Source: CAIWHR01 sp963846855 (lineage in GTDB: Bacteria > Pseudomonadota > Gammaproteobacteria > Burkholderiales > Casimicrobiaceae). Taken from it: DNA of 64,000 nt. The position numbers and the translations under genes were made by a program. The DNA is taken from contig CAWJXK010000008.1 of NCBI GenBank assembly GCA_963846855.1, forward strand, positions 1,116,001-1,180,000, given 5' to 3'. A model generated the notes under the pieces. That model did not search any database and had not been told where the DNA came from. It saw only the letters and a program-made list of their open reading frames with translations. Below, in pieces: positions 16,301 to 25,191 of this stretch (position 1 is the first letter of the stretch; each line of letters opens with the position of its first letter).

Positions 16301-16870
16301 TCACTTGAAGGGAGAAACCGGGCCCGGAAACACGGGCGCCGCCGCGGCCTTGGGCGACGAGCACAACCAACCCAGCATCGTCGCGCCGATCGTTCCCGGC
16401 TTTACGTCGACGTATTCGACCGAATTGGCCGGCAACTCGAAGCGGGCGACCACCTTGCCCTTGGCGTCGCGGTACAGCATCGACGCCGCGCCCATTCTCA
16501 GGACCGGGCAATCGGCGACGTTGAGGGCCAGCATGTCCGTGTATTTCTGCTTCACGCCGTTCTCGTCGGTGATCGATCGGGGCGATTGCGGCAGGATGCG
16601 GAACCAGCCCTGCCGCCTGCCGCCCGCGTAGGCGCGGGCAGGCGAGGCCTGCACCGAGACCTCGGCGCCGTCGGGCTGGGTGCCCAGGGGCACGAACCTC
16701 TCCGCGTCGCACAGCGCCGGCAGCGCCACGAGCGCCACGAGCGCGAGCGTGCGGGACGCAGACCGATACCGTCGGCCGGCCGGTCGATCCGTCGGCCCTC
16801 CGGAACCGGGTCGGGCGTTTCGGAGCGCCGACTCGCGAGGCGAGTCGTCTTGTCGCGGCGGCTGCGTCAC
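16301..16870 (-). CDS. surface-adhesin protein E-like exported protein
   Basis: A 189-residue protein starting at a GTG that overlaps the previous stop (GTGA, 4 bases), so it is coupled to the methyltransferase gene. After a polar N-terminus of about 38 residues comes a hydrophobic signal-like stretch TLALVALVALPALCDA. The mature part follows the protein-E pattern: a strand with a Trp (GWFRILPQ), KQKYTDMLALNVADCPVLRMG, a Tyr-Arg-Asp turn, VEYVDVKPGTIGATMLGWLC, with two Cys likely paired. Exported, possibly outer-surface; substrate or partner unknown. Confidence 0.65.
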   Translation of the reverse strand: MTQPPRQDDSPRESALRNARPGSGGPTDRPAGRRYRSASRTLALVALVALPALCDAERFVPLGTQPDGAEVSVQASPARAYAGGRRQGWFRILPQSPRSITDENGVKQKYTDMLALNVADCPVLRMGAASMLYRDAKGKVVARFELPANSVEYVDVKPGTIGATMLGWLCSSPKAAAAPVFPGPVSPFK

Positions 16871-17640
16871 TTGGGCTTCGCGAAACGCAAGGCGAATTTG
16901 TCGGTCGGCGGATCGGCGTTGCCCGACGAGGTCTCGCGCGTGTCCGCCGGATTGCGCAGGAACGTGCCTTCCGCCTCGAGCACGAATCCGGCCTGCTGCA
17001 TCTCCGCGACGACCACGGCCTCGTCGATCCGGTGCAGGGTCTTGCCGGCGGAAACGCCCGTTCCGGCCTTGGCCGAATGGTCGACCACGACCAGGTGGCC
17101 GCCGGACTTCAGCGCCGCGTAGAGGCGCTGGTTCATCTTCGTCCGGTCGACCGGAAGATATGTGATGTCGTGATAGTTATTGACGATGGTGATGAGATCG
17201 AGCTTCGGCGCGTCGGGCGGCACCGGATCCTCGAACGGCCGCAGCACGATGACGATGTTGGGCTGCGGATTGTCGGCGAGCCGCTTGGTCAGCGCTGGCC
17301 CGGGCGTCTCGCGTTGCGCGTACACCTTGCCGGCCGGCCCGACGGCAAGGGCCATCAGCTGCGTCGTGTAGCCGGCGCCGGCGGCGACGTCCTCGACCTG
17401 CATGCCGGGCATGGCGCCGGTGAAGGGAATGAACTCCACCGGATTGCGGGAGGCATCCATTCGCCGGTCCTGGTCGGTGCGGATCGTATTGGCAACGATC
17501 CCCTGCGCGCGCGCTTTGGCGGCGTCGGGGGCCTCGCCGGGCGTCGACGTGCATCCGCTCGCGACGAGGACGAGGAGGCACGTAGCGAAGGTACCAGCGG
17601 CGCGGGCCTGCGCGGCAAGACTCGAGCGGATGAAGTGCAT
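16867..17640 (-). CDS. predicted SAM methyltransferase with lipoprotein signal (COG4798-like)
   Basis: A 257-residue protein. MHFIRSSLAAQARAAGTFATCLLVLVASGC is a lipoprotein signal with lipobox Cys 30. The mature part is a Rossmann methyltransferase of the predicted class related to COG4798: FIPFTGAMPGMQVEDVAAGAGYTTQLMALAVGP, IVIVLRPFEDP, DLITIVNNYHDITYLPVDR, LYAALKSGGHLVVVDHSA. The glycine motif is weaker than usual (AAGAGY). S-adenosylmethionine is not known to occur outside the cytoplasm, so export of such a fold is odd. The GTGA overlap with the surface-adhesin-like gene suggests joint action at the envelope. Confidence 0.8.
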   Translation of the reverse strand: MHFIRSSLAAQARAAGTFATCLLVLVASGCTSTPGEAPDAAKARAQGIVANTIRTDQDRRMDASRNPVEFIPFTGAMPGMQVEDVAAGAGYTTQLMALAVGPAGKVYAQRETPGPALTKRLADNPQPNIVIVLRPFEDPVPPDAPKLDLITIVNNYHDITYLPVDRTKMNQRLYAALKSGGHLVVVDHSAKAGTGVSAGKTLHRIDEAVVVAEMQQAGFVLEAEGTFLRNPADTRETSSGNADPPTDKFALRFAKPK

Positions 17641-17720
17641 GGGCGGGCCGTGACGGCGGGAGGCCCGCTACTTTACCAGCGCCGCGCCGCCCGCGCGCGC
17701 CGCGGGGCTGCCGCCTCTGA

Positions 17721-18384
17721 TCAGCGTGCCGCGTAGAGCGTCGGGAGCTGCGTGCGCAGCGCGTCGAGCTTCGGCAAGTCGTTGAAGACGATGTAGGGCT
17801 GGCTCGGGTGCAGCGCGAGGTAGTTCTGGTGATAGCCCTCGGCCGGCCAGAACGTCGTGAGGGGCGCGATCTGCGTCACGATCGAGCCGTTGAATGCCTT
17901 GGCCGCACCCAGTTGCGCGACGTAGGCTTCGGCGACGCGCTTCTGCTCGTCGTTGGTGTAGAAGACCGCGGATCGATACTGCGTTCCCCGGTCCGGACCC
18001 TGGCGGTTGAGCTGGGTCGGATCGTGCGCGACCTGGAAGAACACCTTGAGGAGCTGGCCATAGGAAACCTGCGCAGGATCGTAGGTGACCTCGACCGATT
18101 CGGCGTGTCCCGTGTCGCCGCTGCTGACCTGCTCGTAGGATCGGATTCTTCGTGGTGCCGCCGGCGTAGCCTGAGACGGCGCGGCTCACGCCTTTCACGT
18201 GGCGGAACACCGCTTCGACGCCCCAGAAGCAGCCGCCGGCGAACACGGCGGTTTGCGGAGCCTTGACGGACGCCGCCGGCACATCGACGGCCGGCGCGGG
18301 AAGAGGGACCGCATCGCAGCCCGTCGCCCCCAGGATAATTGGCAGCGAAATCAATGTGATAAGACGGCGCAAAACGGGCAGCAT
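17721..18384 (-). pseudogene. msrA: peptide methionine sulfoxide reductase MsrA (lipoprotein), one frameshift
   Basis: MsrA reduces methionine-S-sulfoxide in proteins. The N-terminal piece has a lipoprotein signal (IILGATGC, Cys 23) and the active site FAGGCFWGVEAVF (catalytic Cys about 52), then VKGVSRAVSGYAGGTTKNP. One extra base near 18140-18142 breaks the frame. The other frame continues with YEQVSSGDTGHAESVEVTYDP and VFFQVAHDPTQLNRQGPDRGTQYRSAVFY, ending in YHQNYLALHPSQPYI. Removing the base gives 220 residues with all motifs. It could be a sequence error; in the same region other genes are intact. Confidence 0.88.
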
Positions 18385-18574
18385 GGGATATTCCTTTTCG
18401 ATGCGGCTCCGGAATCGCGGCGCCTGTGCGTTAGTCGGTGGCGATGCGAAAACATTGCATCGAAGATGCCGATTTCCGCCGACAGGCGGCGGTCCTGCCC
18501 GAAGTCCGCCCGTCATGACGACGGCCGACCGAACCGCGATGGACGGTGGGCGATGGCGGCGACGCCGAAGGCGC

Positions 18575-19972
18575 TCACTTCGACGTCGCCGGCGCCGGAT
18601 TGCGAAGCTGCAGCGGGTAGGTCGCGAGGCTGCGCTGACCGGTGGCGCCCACCGCACGCACGGAGAACAGATGGTCGTCCTTCGACAGCGGAACGCTAGC
18701 GCGCGTGACGTTGCCGACGAATGAAGCGCCCTGCCAGTACGGTGCCGTGGTGTCGCGCCAGACGATTTCGTAGCCGGCGAGATCGGGCTCCGGGTTGGCG
18801 AGCCACGACAGCGTCGTCCCGTTCTCGAGGCGCAGCGCCTCGATGTGCACGCCGATGGGCGGAGCGGGCGCCTTCGCGAGCGTCGCGAGGCCTGCGAGAT
18901 TCACGCGCGCGACGCTCGCGAGGTAGTCGAAATCGACGAACTGCGGCAGATCGCCGAACTGAACGCCGTCGACAACGCGAACGTCCTGGTGCTGGTGTCG
19001 GAAGTCCTCGTGGGCCTCGGTGAAGCGCACGGCCGCAAAGCCGCGGGCGAGAAACGGGATGTGGTCGCCGCCGCGGAGGTAACGGTCGCGCCGGTAGACG
19101 ATCTTGACCGTCATGTCGGGAACGTAGCGCTGCGCGGCATCGCGCAGCGTGCGCGCGAGCTCGCGCGCGGGCGAATCGTTCTCGCCGCCCGTTTCGAGCC
19201 GCCGCTGCCATTCCTCGGCGAGCTCCTTGCCGGCCGGAACGCCTTCGGCGAACAGCCGAAGAGTGCCGGCGTCGCGCTGCCCGTTCTCGTCGTGCGAATT
19301 GCCGACGATGTCATTGGTGATCATCGCCTCGACACGAGCGTTGCGCTCGCGCGCCGCCTGCGCCCAGTGCGTCGCGCCGAGCAGTCCCTGCTCCTCGCCG
19401 GCGACGGCCATGAAGACGATCGTCGCGGGGAAGCGGCTCTTCGCCATCGTGCAGGCGAGCTCCATCACCACGGCAGTGCCTGAGGCGTCGTCGTTGGCGC
19501 CGGGGGCGTCGCATTGCGCGTTCATCACGTTGCCGCACATCGAGTCGTAGTGACCCGACACGACCAGAGTGCGCGCCTTCGCGGCGGGATCGACGCCTTC
19601 GAGTGTCGCCACGACGTTGACCAGCGTCGACGGCGTCTGCACGCGCGGCGTCGGGGCCTGCACGAACTCGTCGAAATCGACCTTGAGCCGCGCGCCGGAT
19701 TCGGCGGCGCAGCGGTCGAGCGTCTCCTTGATCCAGCGGCGCGCGGCGCCGATGCCGCGCTTCGGGTCGTCGGCGACCGACAGGGAATGGCGCGTGCCGA
19801 ATCCCGCGAGCGTCCGGTCGTAGCTCTCGAGCCGTGCCGGCGAGACGTCGCGAACGAGGCGCGCGATTTCCGGATCCCGCGCCCCCGGCGGATCCGCGGC
19901 GAGCGCGGGGATCGACGCAAACGCCGCTGCGCACGCGGTCAATGCCATCCTCTGCAACGATACGCGAATCAC
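18575..19972 (-). CDS. exported M28 family zinc aminopeptidase with C-terminal beta domain
   Basis: A 465-residue protein. MIRVSLQRMALTACAAAFASIPALA is a signal peptide. The M28 core has the metal ligands GHYDSM, GANDDASGTAV, AGEEQGLLG, NDIVGN and the late His in EAHEDFRHQHQD, giving a two-zinc aminopeptidase. From about 370 on (PIGVHIEALRLENGTTLSWLANPEPDLAGYEIVWRDT) a fibronectin-type-III-like domain follows, common on secreted peptidases. Probably periplasmic or secreted. It stands alone; the 190-base gap to msrA holds no gene that I can see. Confidence 0.92.
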   Translation of the reverse strand: MIRVSLQRMALTACAAAFASIPALAADPPGARDPEIARLVRDVSPARLESYDRTLAGFGTRHSLSVADDPKRGIGAARRWIKETLDRCAAESGARLKVDFDEFVQAPTPRVQTPSTLVNVVATLEGVDPAAKARTLVVSGHYDSMCGNVMNAQCDAPGANDDASGTAVVMELACTMAKSRFPATIVFMAVAGEEQGLLGATHWAQAARERNARVEAMITNDIVGNSHDENGQRDAGTLRLFAEGVPAGKELAEEWQRRLETGGENDSPARELARTLRDAAQRYVPDMTVKIVYRRDRYLRGGDHIPFLARGFAAVRFTEAHEDFRHQHQDVRVVDGVQFGDLPQFVDFDYLASVARVNLAGLATLAKAPAPPIGVHIEALRLENGTTLSWLANPEPDLAGYEIVWRDTTAPYWQGASFVGNVTRASVPLSKDDHLFSVRAVGATGQRSLATYPLQLRNPAPATSK

Positions 19973-20057
19973 GTCATCCTCCGGATCGGCGATGCAGCGT
20001 CGATTATCGCGCGAATGGCCGGGTGGCGTCCCGCGGCGCGCCGCGGGGGGCGTGTCC

Positions 20058-20066
20058 TGCTATAGT
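20058..20066 (+). promoter_or_regulatory. extended -10 promoter candidate for the 88-aa lipoprotein
   Basis: tgctatagt has the TGn extension and a good -10 (TATAGT) about 64 bases before the ATG of the gene at 20130. No clear -35 box is present, as expected for an extended -10 promoter. The same tgctatagtc word occurs again at 44428-44437. Confidence 0.35.
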
Positions 20067-20129
20067 CATCGACGCCGCAGCGGACGGGCATTCGCCCGTT
20101 TCGAGACGAGATCGGCAAGGGAGGCGCAC

Positions 20130-20396
20130 ATGAAGCTTGGCCTGCAGGCGATCGCTGCCGCCTTCGCGCTGGCGGGCTGCGCGGCAACCCCGGCACTGAC
20201 CGCCGAGGATTACGATCCCGGGCCAACGCCGCGCGCCCGGTTCCTCGACAACGCGCACATGTGCGAGCAGCAGGCCGAGGCTGACCACAAGAAGTTCGGC
20301 TGGGGCCCGATGGATCCCACTCACGGCACGTTCAACCGGATGTACGACGCCTGCATGCGCTCGAGCGGATACGCCAGGAAGCCGAAGAAGGAGTGA
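20130..20396 (+). CDS. small lipoprotein (88 aa)
   Basis: MKLGLQAIAAAFALAGC is a lipoprotein signal with Cys 17. The ATG follows a good gggaggc ribosome site. The mature part (YDPGPTPRARFLDNAHMCEQQAEADHKKFGWGPMDPTHGTFNRMYDACMRSSGYARKPKKE) has two Cys that could pair and an NRMYDACMRSSGY ending typical of small outer-membrane lipoproteins of the glycine-zipper/DUF-type families, though no family is certain. Confidence 0.75.
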   Translation: MKLGLQAIAAAFALAGCAATPALTAEDYDPGPTPRARFLDNAHMCEQQAEADHKKFGWGPMDPTHGTFNRMYDACMRSSGYARKPKKE

Positions 20397-20526
20397 CACC
20401 GGGCAAGCCCCGGCCGGCGGGAATCCGCGCGGATGCGCGCCGGGCCGCGTCGGCTCCGATGGTGCCGGCGGCGCGCTCCTGACACGATAATGGATGCCCG
20501 ACGGACATCTCACCGCGGAGGTCTCC

Positions 20527-21165
20527 ATGAAGATCGGCATACTGGGTTCCGGCGTCGTCGCGCAGGCACTTGCCCGCGGGTTCCTGAAGCACGGGCATGA
20601 GGTCACGCTGGGAACGCGCGAGCCTGCTAAGCTCGCGGCGTGGGCCGCGAAGAATCCCGCGGCGCGCGTCGCGAGTTTCAGGGATGCGGCGAGGCTCGGT
20701 GAGATCCTGGTCCTCGCGGTGAAGGGATCGGTGGCGGGAGACGCGCTACGCGCCGCGGGCGCCGAGAACCTCGCCGGGAAAGCCGTCATCGACGCGACCA
20801 ATCCGATCGCGGACGCTCCGCCGGTCAACGGCGTGCTGCGTTTCTTCACGAGCCTCGAAGACTCGCTGATGGAGCGGCTGCAGCGCGAATTCGCCGATGC
20901 GCGTTTCGTGAAGGCCTTCAACTCCGTCGGCAACGCCTTCATGGTCAACCCGAGCTTCGCGGGCGGCAAGCCGACGATGTTCATCTGCGGCAATGACGAC
21001 GCGACCAAGAGGACGGTCGCGGCGATCTGCGAGCAGTTTGGCTGGGACGTCGCCGACATGGGTGCGGCCGAGGCCGCGCGCGCGATCGAGCCGCTGTGCA
21101 TGCTGTGGTGCATCCCCGGACTCCTGCGCAACGAATGGACCCACGCATTCAAGCTGCTGCGCTGA
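20527..21165 (+). CDS. F420/NADP-dependent oxidoreductase family protein
   Basis: A 212-residue Rossmann protein: MKIGILGSGVVAQALARGFLKHGHEVTLGTREPAKL is the dinucleotide-binding start (GSGVVG-type loop, with an Arg suited to NADP), followed by EILVLAVKG, GKAVIDATNPI, VKAFNSVGNAFMVNP and MFICGNDDATK. It belongs to the NADP oxidoreductase, coenzyme F420-dependent family; in organisms without F420 these act on other acceptors or are of unknown role. The start follows ggaggtctcc. It stands alone, convergent with the ClpX-like gene 27 bases downstream. Confidence 0.88.
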   Translation: MKIGILGSGVVAQALARGFLKHGHEVTLGTREPAKLAAWAAKNPAARVASFRDAARLGEILVLAVKGSVAGDALRAAGAENLAGKAVIDATNPIADAPPVNGVLRFFTSLEDSLMERLQREFADARFVKAFNSVGNAFMVNPSFAGGKPTMFICGNDDATKRTVAAICEQFGWDVADMGAAEAARAIEPLCMLWCIPGLLRNEWTHAFKLLR

Positions 21166-21192
21166 CCGCCGCGCGACGTCCTGCAGAGGATG

Positions 21193-22251
<1,059 letters not shown>

Positions 22252-22473
22252 GATCGGCCCATTGTAGCCGCGAACGGGTGAACCACGTACGTGCGGGCCG
22301 TCGCCGGGCTGGCGCGGACTGCGCGATGACATTGTCCGAATTGATCGCCCGGACGTCAGAATTCCTGCAGAAATCCTCCGCACGGAGCCCGCAAAGTGCA
22401 TTCGAGAGAGCGCGACTGATCGCGCGGCTCCGGCGCGTCCGCGCCGATTCCATCGGTTAGGAAGGTGCTCGCG

Positions 22474-23317
22474 ATGACGAATCTTCGTTGCGTTCGAAAT
22501 CTGACGCTTTGCGCGCTTGGCGGAGGCCTGACCTTTGTCGTCGTCGCGCTGTTCGCGACGCCGTCGAGATCGGCGTCCTGCCCCGACGAGCGGCCCGGAT
22601 TATGGCTGCGCTTCGTCGATGGACAGCCGCGCCTGTCCGGCCGCGCGCCAGTGCCGGTGAAGATCGTCGCGATGGAGTCCGCGGTGTCGTTCTGGGGCTA
22701 CCCGCAGGGCAATGTCTGCAACGACGGCTGGACGGAGGATCCGGCGTGGATGAGCGTGACGGAGGCGGTCTATCGTGCCCCTCTCGCGTATCTGCACACG
22801 CGGCGAGGTACTGGTGCGGCCCGACCTCGTGGTGGTCGCCGGGCAGACGTCGACCCGCACACATCGCGATGAGATCGAGTCCGCCGTGCGCGCCAACCTC
22901 GCGGCAGCAGGTTTGTCGAAGACTCCGATGATCGTGCAGATCGGGGTGACGACCGATCCTGAGCTGATGAAGAGGCTGGCCGCGTTCGATCTTCACTTCG
23001 CGCCCGCATCCGCGGACCTTCTCCCGGACTCGAGCCAGGCGGTTGCGGTCCTCGTGCCCGAGCTCCGCCGGATCGACGCGCCGATCATCATCGTCGGGCA
23101 CGCCGACGCAACCGGCCGCGCTGCCGCGAACGACGATCTGTCGCAGCGGCGTGCTGACGCGGTGCGGGCCTTGCTCGTCAAGTCGGGCATCGCCCCAGGC
23201 CGTGTCACGGCGCTGGGCGAGGGTGACCGGATGCCCGTCGGAGACAACGCGACGCCGACGGGGCGCGCGGCGAACCGCAGGGCGACCATCGGGCTCGGTG
23301 CGATCGAGCCGCGCTAG
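22474..23317 (+). pseudogene. OmpA-family peptidoglycan-binding protein, one frameshift
   Basis: The start ATG follows ggaagg; MTNLRCVRNLTLCALGGGLTFVVVALFATPSRSASC is an export signal. The N-terminal piece runs to VTEAVYRAPLAYLHTR, where one extra base (about 22795-22805) shifts the frame. The rest is GEVLVRPDLVVVAGQTSTRTHRDE and an OmpA C-terminal domain: FDLHFAPASADLLPDSSQAV, IIIVGHADATGRAAANDDLSQRRADAVRALLV, VTALGEGDRMPVGDN, ANRRATIGL. The domain holds the Asp and Arg that bind diaminopimelate. Without the extra base the protein would be about 280 residues. Probably an envelope protein. Confidence 0.8.
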
Positions 23318-23319
23318 GT

Positions 23320-24870
23320 TCATGATGCGCCCTTCCTGGCGCCGGATCTCTTCAACCTGTACGGCGGGGGCAGCGCCTTCGTGAGGTTGGCATTGGTGAA
23401 TCCCTTGTCGCCACGTAGCGTGCCGCTCGCATTCACGTTTTAGGTAGTTCGTGGCCGTACGCCTGCGCAAGCTGCGCATTCACCAATCCAGGTAGCGAGC
23501 GTACGAGGTTTGATTACATCAGAGGAAGAGCGGACGGGCGCGGGGCGCCGCAGATCCTGAGCGTGGTGGACGCGACGTCACGTACTGATCGATGACACCA
23601 CTGGCGGCACGATCACGTCATTGCCGCTGAACGTCGACCGCACCGAATGTCGCGGTGCCCTCGGTCAACGCTATGGTGGCGCCGATGATGGCCACGTCGA
23701 AGGTCATGACGATGGTCGCCGTCGGTCCGATTCGCGGTTCGGTCGTCGGGCTGTGGTTGACGCTCGGCGGAATGACCAACGACAGCGGCAGGTCGAACGT
23801 GCCGGCGGCACCGTGCGCCTTGCGCGAGACGGCGGCCAACAGGGACGGTGGTGGCACTGGCACCGTGGTAATGCGCCCGATCCGGCTGCCGCCAAGTTCC
23901 GTGAACCACAGGTTGCCATCGGGTCCGGCCGTAATGCCAAAAGGTGCCGCATTGGTGCTGATGCCGGCGCTGAACTCGGTGACGATGCCGCTTGGGGTAA
24001 TCCGCCCGATCCGGTTGAAGGCTAGAATTCCGCGAACCACAGGTTGCCATCGGGGCCGGCCGTAATGCCTTCAGGATACGCGCCGGCGGTGATGCCAGCG
24101 CTGAACTCGGTGATGACGCCGAGCGGGGTAATCCGCCCAATCCGGTCGATGGAGGATTCCGTGAACCACAGGTTGCCATCGGGGCCGGCCGTGATGCCCA
24201 AGGCATCGCATTGGCGCTAAGGCCGGTGCTGAACTCGGTGACGACCCCGAGCGGGGTAATCCGCCCGATCCGGTTGCCGTAAAACTATTCCGTGAACCAG
24301 AGGTTGCCATCGGGGCCGACCGTGATACAGGACGGTCCCGAATTGGCGGTGATGCCGGCGCTGAACTCGGTGACGACGCCGCTTGGCGTAATCCGCCCGA
24401 TCCGTCGACGACTTCCGTGAACCACAGATTGCCATCGGGGCCGGCCGTGATGCCCTCAGGGCTCGCACGGCGCTGATGCCGACGCTGAATTCGGTGACGA
24501 TCCCGAGCGGGGTAATCCGCCCGATTCGATTTAGGACAGCTTCCGCGAACCAGAGGTTGCCGTCGGGGCCGGCCGTGATGCCGCGAGGGTTCGCAAAATG
24601 GGTGATCCCGGCGCTGAACTCGGTGACGACGCCGAGCGGGGTGATCCGTCCGATCCGGTCGATTTGTTGTTCGGTGAACCACAGGTTGCCATCGGGGCCT
24701 GTCGTGATCCCGTAAGGGCCGGCAACGGCGGTGATGCCGGCGCTGAACTCGGTGATGACTTGTGCCCCGACGCTGCCGGAGAACAGGATCAGTAATGCGA
24801 TCAAGGCAGTCGCAGGCGAATCGCGCCGCGTGCAAGTTGCGAAAGTGAATGGCCCATTGAATCCTCTCAC
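23320..24870 (-). pseudogene. virginiamycin B lyase-like propeller protein with dockerin-like tail, many frameshifts
   Basis: A GTG start gives MRGFNGPFTF and a signal sequence (ALIALLILFSGSVGAQ). Repeats of the form VVTEFSAGIT..PxGITAGPDGNLWFTE..RIGRITP follow, as in Vgb/streptogramin-lyase-like beta propellers. From about 24470 onward the frame is lost repeatedly, but repeats can be read in other frames to 23870. The tail then shows SRKAHGAAGTFDLPLSLV, TEPR, FSGNDVIVP, QYVT, LVNAQLAQA and finally NASGTLRGDKGFTNANLTKALPPP, the second half of a dockerin-like duplication, ending at 23320. At least six indels are needed, so this is a real pseudogene or a poorly sequenced stretch. It starts 22 bases after the small gene at 24892. 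Confidence 0.7.
23871..24765 (-). repeat. seven ~129-base propeller-coding repeats
   Basis: The word tgaactcggt (or one-base variant) recurs on the plus strand at 23971, 24102, 24230, 24362, 24486, 24615 and 24744. The spacings are 131, 128, 132, 124, 129 and 129 bases; 129 bases equals 43 codons, one blade. The two spacings nearest the gene start are exact, the rest deviate, which is where the frame is lost. These are coding repeats, not a CRISPR array. Confidence 0.8.
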
Positions 24871-24891
24871 TGGATGGTGTGCAGAGCCCGC

Positions 24892-25110
24892 TCATGGTCG
24901 GTTCTGTCGCGCCGAACGATGGAGCTTCGTCGACGGCGATGCCCGCTCGGTCGCGACGGGCTTCGCGCCGGATTCCCCTTGCAGGAAGCGCAGCAGGCCC
25001 AGCGGCTCGGAGAAAACCCGCGTGTCTTCGTGCTCGACGGCGCGCGCTGTCGCGCGGAACGACTTTCCGTCGCGCCAGACCCGCACCACGTACACCACGG
25101 ACTCGCTCAT
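24892..25110 (-). CDS. small hypothetical protein (72 aa) downstream of AfsR-like regulator
   Basis: A perfect AGGAGG lies 6 bases before the ATG, strong evidence for translation. The sequence MSESVVYVVRVWRDGKSFRATARAVEHEDTRVF...LLRFLQGE looks like a compact alpha/beta domain (two strands with VVRVW and FRATAR, then a helix). I recognise no named family. It sits 81 bases after the regulator and 22 bases before the propeller gene, on the same strand, so the three look like one transcription unit. Confidence 0.7.
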   Translation of the reverse strand: MSESVVYVVRVWRDGKSFRATARAVEHEDTRVFSEPLGLLRFLQGESGAKPVATERASPSTKLHRSARQNRP

Positions 25111-25191
25111 CGCCGCCTCCTGACGCCCGCACAGTACGCAGCGAGCGTTGGGCGAGCGTTGGATGCGGCGGGAGAAGATCCGAAGGCCTGG

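Noticed and set aside
23871..24765. Regular ~129-base repeats as a possible CRISPR or satellite array
   Set aside because: They translate to NGLWFTE/RIGRITP propeller blades and have no conserved repeat-spacer structure.
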